This document shows positions 60,059 through 64,000 of a stretch of DNA of 64,000 bases, piece by piece (the stretch's first letter is position 1; each line of letters opens with the position of its first letter). Origin of the DNA: Saccharothrix sp. ALI-22-I (GTDB lineage: Bacteria; Actinomycetota; Actinomycetes; Mycobacteriales; Pseudonocardiaceae); contig NZ_MTQP01000063.1 in NCBI RefSeq assembly GCF_001984175.1, positions 1 through 64,000 on the forward strand. Direction: 5' to 3'. Made by a program: the position numbers and the translations under genes. The notes below the pieces were generated by a model. The model made no database searches and was not told the origin of the DNA. It saw only the letters and a program-made list of their open reading frames with translations.

Positions 60059-61036
60059 ATGGCAGGACAGCACACCCGACTTCTCGCGGCCGTGGCGGCC
60101 GCGAGCCTGGTACTCGCGGGGTGTGGGGGCGGCGGCAGCAGCGCGGCGGGCGAGGTCGGCAGGCTGGAGATCATGGTCCCGGCCGACCCCGGCGGCGGCT
60201 GGGACCAGACCGGCCGCGCCATGCAGGCGGCGATCACCGGCGCCAAGCTGGCGGACTCGGTGCAGGTCAGCAACGTCGGCGGCGCCGGCGGCACGGTCGG
60301 CCTGCAGAAGATCGCGAACGAGCGGTCCGAGGACTACCTGATGGTCACCGGCCTGGTGATGGTCGGCGCGGTCGAGACCAACGGCGTGGACAAGCGGCTG
60401 GAGGACACCACCCCGATCGCCCGGCTCACCGCCGAGGAGGAGGTGGTCGTGGTGCCCGCCGACTCCCCGTACAAGACGATCGAGGACCTGCTCACGGCCG
60501 TGGACCAGAAGGGTCAGGGCGTGTCGATCACCGGCGGCTCCGCCGGCGGCACCGACCACATCCTGGCCGCGATGCTGCTGCAGGCCAAGGAGATCGACCC
60601 GTCCAAGCTCAACTACGTGCCCTACTCCGGTGGCGGCGAGTCGCTGGCCGCGCTGCTGGGCGGCAAGGTCGACGCGGGCATCTCCGGTGTCGGCGAGTAC
60701 CTGGAGCAGATCAAGGCGGGCAAGCTGCGCGCCCTGGGCACCTCCGGTTCGCAGGAGCACCCCGAGGTCAAGGCGCCCACGTTCAAGAACCTCGGCACGG
60801 GCGTGGAGCTGATCAACTGGCGCGGTGTGGTGGCGCCCGGGTCGATCTCGGTCGCGGCGAAGGACAAGCTGGTCAAGCTCGTCACCGACATGCACGCCAG
60901 CCCGCAGTGGCAGGAGGAGCTGAAGAAGAAGGGCTGGGCGGACACCTTCCTCACCGGCCACGACTTCTCCACCTTCCTCACCGTCGAGATCGGCCGCATC
61001 AAGCCGGTGTTGCAGGAGATCGGCCTGGTCAAGTGA
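60059..61036 (+). CDS. tctC: Tripartite tricarboxylate transporter substrate-binding lipoprotein
   Basis: A 325-residue TctC/Bug-family receptor. The lipoprotein signal ends in LVLAGCGGGG (lipid-attached Cys22). MVPADPGGGWDQTGRAM, GGTDHILAAMLLQAKEIDP, YVPYSGGGESLAALLGGKVD and WRGVVAPGSIS are family hallmarks. ATG 60059 has GGAGG six bases upstream. The stop overlaps the GTG of the next gene, so tctC, tctB and tctA are coupled. The substrate is a tricarboxylate or similar organic acid, not determinable from sequence. Confidence 0.94.
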   Translation: MAGQHTRLLAAVAAASLVLAGCGGGGSSAAGEVGRLEIMVPADPGGGWDQTGRAMQAAITGAKLADSVQVSNVGGAGGTVGLQKIANERSEDYLMVTGLVMVGAVETNGVDKRLEDTTPIARLTAEEEVVVVPADSPYKTIEDLLTAVDQKGQGVSITGGSAGGTDHILAAMLLQAKEIDPSKLNYVPYSGGGESLAALLGGKVDAGISGVGEYLEQIKAGKLRALGTSGSQEHPEVKAPTFKNLGTGVELINWRGVVAPGSISVAAKDKLVKLVTDMHASPQWQEELKKKGWADTFLTGHDFSTFLTVEIGRIKPVLQEIGLVK

Positions 61037-61584
61037 CCTCGTCCGACACAGTCCCGGGCCCCGACACGCCCTCGGGCACAGCGTCGGTCCCGACCTCGGC
61101 GAAAGTCGAGGAGTACGTCTTCGGTGGCCTGGTCGTGGCGCTCGGGGTGTTCACCCTGGTCGACGCGACCACCATCACCGCGCGCGGCCCGCTGGGCTCG
61201 GTCGGGCCGCGCGCCTTCCCCTACGCGGTGGGCGCGCTGCTGGTGGTGACCGGGGTGATGGCGATCGTCGCCACCCTGCGCGGCCGGCTGGGCCCCGCCG
61301 AGGACGCCGAGGACATCGACACGTCGGTGCGCACCGACTGGGCGACCGTGGCGAAACTGGTCGCGGTGCTGGTCGCGCACCTGGCGCTGATCGACCTGGT
61401 CGGCTGGCCGGTCGCGGCGATGGTGCTGTTCTTCGGCGCGGCGTGGACGCTGGGCGCGATCTGGTGGAAGGCGCTCGTCGTCGCGGTCGTGCTCGCGCTG
61501 GTCGTGCAGGTCGTGTTCGCCTCCGGGCTGGGCCTGTCGCTGCCCGCCGGCGTGTTCGAGGGGGTGCCACTGCTCGATGGGTAA
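61033..61584 (+). CDS. tctB: Tripartite tricarboxylate transporter, small membrane subunit
   Basis: A 183-residue TctB-type protein, four membrane spans (VFGGLVVALGVFTLVDATTI, PYAVGALLVVTGVMAIVATL, LVAVLVAHLALIDLVGWPVA, ALVVAVVLALVVQVVFASGL). GTG 61033 overlaps the tctC stop, and the 3' end overlaps the tctA start by 8 bp. Confidence 0.9.
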   Translation: MTSSDTVPGPDTPSGTASVPTSAKVEEYVFGGLVVALGVFTLVDATTITARGPLGSVGPRAFPYAVGALLVVTGVMAIVATLRGRLGPAEDAEDIDTSVRTDWATVAKLVAVLVAHLALIDLVGWPVAAMVLFFGAAWTLGAIWWKALVVAVVLALVVQVVFASGLGLSLPAGVFEGVPLLDG

Positions 61585-63085
61585 CCTCACCGCGCTGCTG
61601 GAGGGCTTCGCGACCGCCGCGCAGCCCGAATACCTGCTCTACGCCCTGCTCGGCGTCACCCTCGGCACCGCCGTCGGCGTGCTGCCCGGCATCGGCCCGG
61701 CGATGACGGTGGCGCTGCTGCTGCCGTTGACCTACTCGCTGGAACCCACCGCGGCGCTGATCATCTTCGCCGGCATCTACTACGGCGGCATGTACGGCGG
61801 GTCGACCACCTCGATCCTGCTCAACACGCCGGGCGAGTCGTCGTCGATCGTGACCGCGCTGGAAGGCAACCGGATGGCCCGCGCCGGGCGGGGCGCGGCG
61901 GCGCTGGCCACCGCGGCGATCGGGTCGTTCGTGGCGGGCACCATCGCCACGATCCTGCTCACCGCGCTCGCGCCCACCATCGCCGACCTCGCGGTGACCC
62001 TCGGCCCGGCGGACTACGTCGCGCTCATGGTCGTCGCGTTCACCACCGTCGCCGCGCTGCTGGGCGCCTCCCCGGTGCGCGGGCTGGCGTCGCTGGGCAT
62101 CGGCCTGTTCATCGGCCTGGTCGGCACCGACACCCTCACCGGGCAGCAGCGGTTCACCCTCGGCGTGCCGACGATGTCCGACGGCATCGACGTGGTCGTG
62201 GTCGCGGTCGGCGTGTTCGCCGTCGGCGAGGCGCTGTACGTGGCGGCCCGGATGCGGCACGGCCCGGTCGAGGTCGTGCCGGTCGGCGGGAAGTGGATGA
62301 CCGCCGAGTTCTGGCGGCGGTCGTGGAAGCCGTGGCTGCGCGGCACGCTCATCGGCTTCCCCATCGGCACGGTCCCCGCCGGCGGCGCGGACGTGTCCAC
62401 GTTCCTGTCCTACGCGGCGGAGAAGAAGCTGGCCAAACGGCCCGAGGAGTTCGGCAAGGGCGCCATCGAAGGCGTCGCCGGTCCGGAGGCCGCCAACAAC
62501 GCCGCCGCGGCCGGGGTGCTGGTGCCGCTGCTGACACTGGGCCTGCCCACGACCGCCACGGCCGCGGTGATCGTGGCCGCGTTCCAGAGCTACGGCATCC
62601 AACCCGGGCCGCTGCTGTTCACCAACAACTCGGCCATGGTGTGGGCGCTGATCGCGTCGCTCTACATCGGCAACGTGATGCTGCTGGTGCTCAACCTGCC
62701 GCTGGTGAAGATCTGGGTCAAGGTGCTGCAGATCCCGCGCCCCTACCTGTACGCGGGCATCCTGCTGTTCGCCGCGCTGGGCACCTACGCGGTGAACTTC
62801 GTGGTGGACGACCTGATCGTGCTGATGGTCATCGGCGTGGTCGGGTTCTTCATGCGGCGCCACGGCTACCCCGTCGCGCCACTGGTCGTCGGCCTCATCC
62901 TGGGACCGATGGCCGAGGAACAGGTGCGCCGCACCCTCCAGATCAGCCAGGGCTCACTGTCCGCGCTGGTCACCAGCCCGTTCGCCGCGGTCGCCTACAG
63001 CATCCTCGCGGTCGTGCTGGCACTGGCGATCGTCATGCGCGTGCGCCGCAGGATCACCCGACCGGTCGACGCACCACAGCCCTGA
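61577..63085 (+). CDS. tctA: Tripartite tricarboxylate transporter, large membrane subunit
   Basis: A 502-residue TctA protein with about twelve membrane spans and the repeated loop motifs VGVLPGIGPAMTVALLLPLT, IYYGGMYGGSTTSILLNTPG and GFPIGTVPAGGADVSTFLSY, VAGPEAANNAAAAGVLVPLL. It forms the channel with TctB. ATG 61577 overlaps tctB. A terminator follows. Confidence 0.95.
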   Translation: MGNLTALLEGFATAAQPEYLLYALLGVTLGTAVGVLPGIGPAMTVALLLPLTYSLEPTAALIIFAGIYYGGMYGGSTTSILLNTPGESSSIVTALEGNRMARAGRGAAALATAAIGSFVAGTIATILLTALAPTIADLAVTLGPADYVALMVVAFTTVAALLGASPVRGLASLGIGLFIGLVGTDTLTGQQRFTLGVPTMSDGIDVVVVAVGVFAVGEALYVAARMRHGPVEVVPVGGKWMTAEFWRRSWKPWLRGTLIGFPIGTVPAGGADVSTFLSYAAEKKLAKRPEEFGKGAIEGVAGPEAANNAAAAGVLVPLLTLGLPTTATAAVIVAAFQSYGIQPGPLLFTNNSAMVWALIASLYIGNVMLLVLNLPLVKIWVKVLQIPRPYLYAGILLFAALGTYAVNFVVDDLIVLMVIGVVGFFMRRHGYPVAPLVVGLILGPMAEEQVRRTLQISQGSLSALVTSPFAAVAYSILAVVLALAIVMRVRRRITRPVDAPQP

Positions 63086-63095
63086 CCCGACCCCT

Positions 63096-63125
63096 CTGCC
63101 GACCGCCATCGGGGGCGGTCGGCAG
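63096..63125. terminator. Hairpin terminator of tctCBA
   Basis: A perfect 12-bp stem CTGCCGACCGCC (63096-63107)/63114-63125 with a six-base loop, 10 bp after the tctA stop. Confidence 0.88.
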
Positions 63126-63160
63126 GGAGACGGCACACCGCACCACCGCACGAGAGGGCC

Positions 63161-63197
63161 CTCCGCCGGCGCGTCCACGCGACGCGCCGCGGCGGAG
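63161..63197. other. Large G+C-rich hairpin upstream of kdd
   Basis: CTCCGCCGGCGCGTC (63161-63175) pairs with 63181-63197 around a five-base loop, with a two-base bulge: about 15 bp of stem. It is about 160 bp before the kdd start and could be part of a leader or a second terminator. Confidence 0.5.
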
Positions 63198-63355
63198 CCC
63201 GAACCGGCAGCCGAGGGCCACCGCGCGCGACGAGGGGCTGCGCGTGACGGCGACAAATCCTCCCGGCCTGACCCAAGTGGGCTTAGATGCTTGCGGAATC
63301 TCGACGCCGCACGTGAAGATATCCGCGTCCCGGCCCTGTCGACCGAAGGATTTCC

Positions 63356-64000
63356 ATGACTTCGCCGTACGGTCTGCACCGCGTCCTCGAACCCGCCGGG
63401 GTGCTGCCGCAGCAGGCGTGGCGACTGGACGCCTCCCCGGACTGCGGCCCGGACGAAGTCGTGGTCGACGTCGCGCGGCTCAACCTCGACGCCGCCTCCT
63501 ACCGGCAGCTGCGCGAACAGCACGGCGTCGCCGGGGTGCGGCAGGCGGTGCTCGACATCGTCGCCTCGCGCGGCAAGATGCAGAACCCCGTCACCGGATC
63601 GGGCGGGATGCTGCTGGGCACCGTCCGCGCCGTCGGCGCGTCCTCACCCCTCGGGCTGCGCGTGGGCGACCGCATCGCGACGCTGGTGTCGCTCACCCTC
63701 ACACCGCTGCGCATCACCGACGGCCTCGCCCGCTGGGACGGCACCGACGAACAGGTGCCGTGCGAGGGCACCGCGGTGCTGTTCGGCCGGTCCATCGCCG
63801 CCGTGCTGCCCGACGACCTGCCCGCGCAACTCGCCCTGTCCGTGCTGGACGTGTGCGGCGCGCCCGCGTTGACCGACCGGGTCGTGCGCCGCCGCGACGC
63901 GCCGTCCGTGCTGGTGCTCGGCGGCGGAGGCAAATCCGGGTCGCTGTCCCTGGCCGCCGCCCGCCGCGCCGGCGCGTCCCGCCTCGTCGCCCTCGTGCCC
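63356..64000 (+). CDS. kdd: L-erythro-3,5-diaminohexanoate dehydrogenase (3' end off window)
   Basis: The first 215 residues of a Kdd-type zinc-independent medium-chain dehydrogenase: SPYGLHRVLEPAGVLPQQAW, ASRGKMQNPVTGSGGMLLGT, VRAVGASSPLGLRVGDRIAT, and the NAD-binding VLVLGGGGKSGSLSLAAARR. The start at ATG 63356 has GAAGGA upstream. In the lysine pathway it oxidatively deaminates 3,5-diaminohexanoate formed from beta-lysine, so it pairs logically with the KamA homologue at 52743-54131. The other pathway genes (kce, kamD, kamE) are not in the window and may follow. Confidence 0.88.
   Translation, partial: MTSPYGLHRVLEPAGVLPQQAWRLDASPDCGPDEVVVDVARLNLDAASYRQLREQHGVAGVRQAVLDIVASRGKMQNPVTGSGGMLLGTVRAVGASSPLGLRVGDRIATLVSLTLTPLRITDGLARWDGTDEQVPCEGTAVLFGRSIAAVLPDDLPAQLALSVLDVCGAPALTDRVVRRRDAPSVLVLGGGGKSGSLSLAAARRAGASRLVALVP

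Noticed and set aside
57653..60961. 1102-codon leftward frame over the kinase and tctC
   Set aside because: Upstream of 58321 it is in the wrong frame for the kinase and reads Arg/Gly/His-rich nonsense; only its last part is the response regulator.
63126..63355. Lysine riboswitch before kdd
   Set aside because: Apart from one hairpin, no conserved lysine-riboswitch elements could be found, and actinobacterial kdd is not known to carry one.
1..64000. CRISPR arrays, rRNA, tRNA, intact insertion sequences or prophage
   Set aside because: No regularly spaced repeats, RNA gene cores, full transposase or phage structural genes were seen.

Overview
The window is chromosomal DNA from a very GC-rich actinobacterium. 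Supporting signs are strong G/C at third codon positions, many GTG starts, frequent ATGA/GTGA stop-start overlaps, WXG100-type proteins, SAV_915- and FxsA-family proteins, and NB-ARC/TPR regulators. The mix suggests a filamentous Pseudonocardiales-type organism (Saccharothrix/Actinosynnema/Lentzea-like). That placement is inference; no marker gene or rRNA is present. No tRNA, rRNA, CRISPR array, intact transposon or prophage was seen.

Layout. 0-0.7 kb: start of an NB-ARC regulator cut by the left edge. 0.86-7.0 kb: a non-phosphorylative sugar-oxidation cluster (short-chain dehydrogenase, IlvD/Edd dehydratase, divergent IclR regulator, SMP-30 lactonase, FAH-family hydrolase, zinc alcohol dehydrogenase). 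7.1-8.4 kb: a transposase scrap and a GH53 galactanase with LacI-type operators. 8.5-11.5 kb: a zinc-ribbon protein and an unusual membrane protein with a periplasmic-binding-protein domain. 11.8-12.9 kb: a response regulator left behind by a deletion that removed its kinase. 13.1-14.4 kb: a kinase plus Thg1-like pair that looks like RNA repair. 14.5-16.6 kb: a GH30 galactanase under a perfect LacI-type palindrome. 16.7-18.4 kb: a three-gene WXG100-type operon. 18.5-21.1 kb: an NB-ARC/TPR regulator. 21.3-29.2 kb: small accessory genes with several decayed ones (two TetR scraps, a frameshifted aldo/keto reductase, a frameshifted F5/8C protein). 29.5-41.3 kb: an nSTAND membrane regulator, a large subtilase, a phytase-like esterase, a PadR/GyrI pair and an SGNH hydrolase. 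41.3-50.9 kb: two P450s, a KAP-like membrane NTPase, an acetyltransferase, a LuxR regulator and a PfkB kinase; a repeated 12-bp box lies at both ends and in the middle of this block. 50.9-54.7 kb: a transglutaminase-like pair, a lysine 2,3-aminomutase homologue and FxsA. 55.1-57.6 kb: an LLM flavin oxidoreductase overlapping a GH13 enzyme. 57.6-63.1 kb: a CitA/CitB-type two-component system divergent from tctCBA. 63.36 kb to the edge: 3,5-diaminohexanoate dehydrogenase (kdd).

How it fits together. GH53 cuts beta-1,4-galactan and GH30 probably beta-1,6-galactan, so this strain appears to degrade plant arabinogalactan; the oxidative cluster may use one of the released sugars. kamA and kdd point to lysine catabolism through beta-lysine. 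The two-component system very probably senses the tricarboxylate or similar organic acid taken up by TctABC. The least ordinary material is the repeated TAGCTTCAGTGT box, the TACGGA-repeat promoter region, the RNA-repair-like pair, the WXG100 operon with a glycine-rich hydrophobic C-terminus, and the deletion-born membrane segment/response-regulator fusion.
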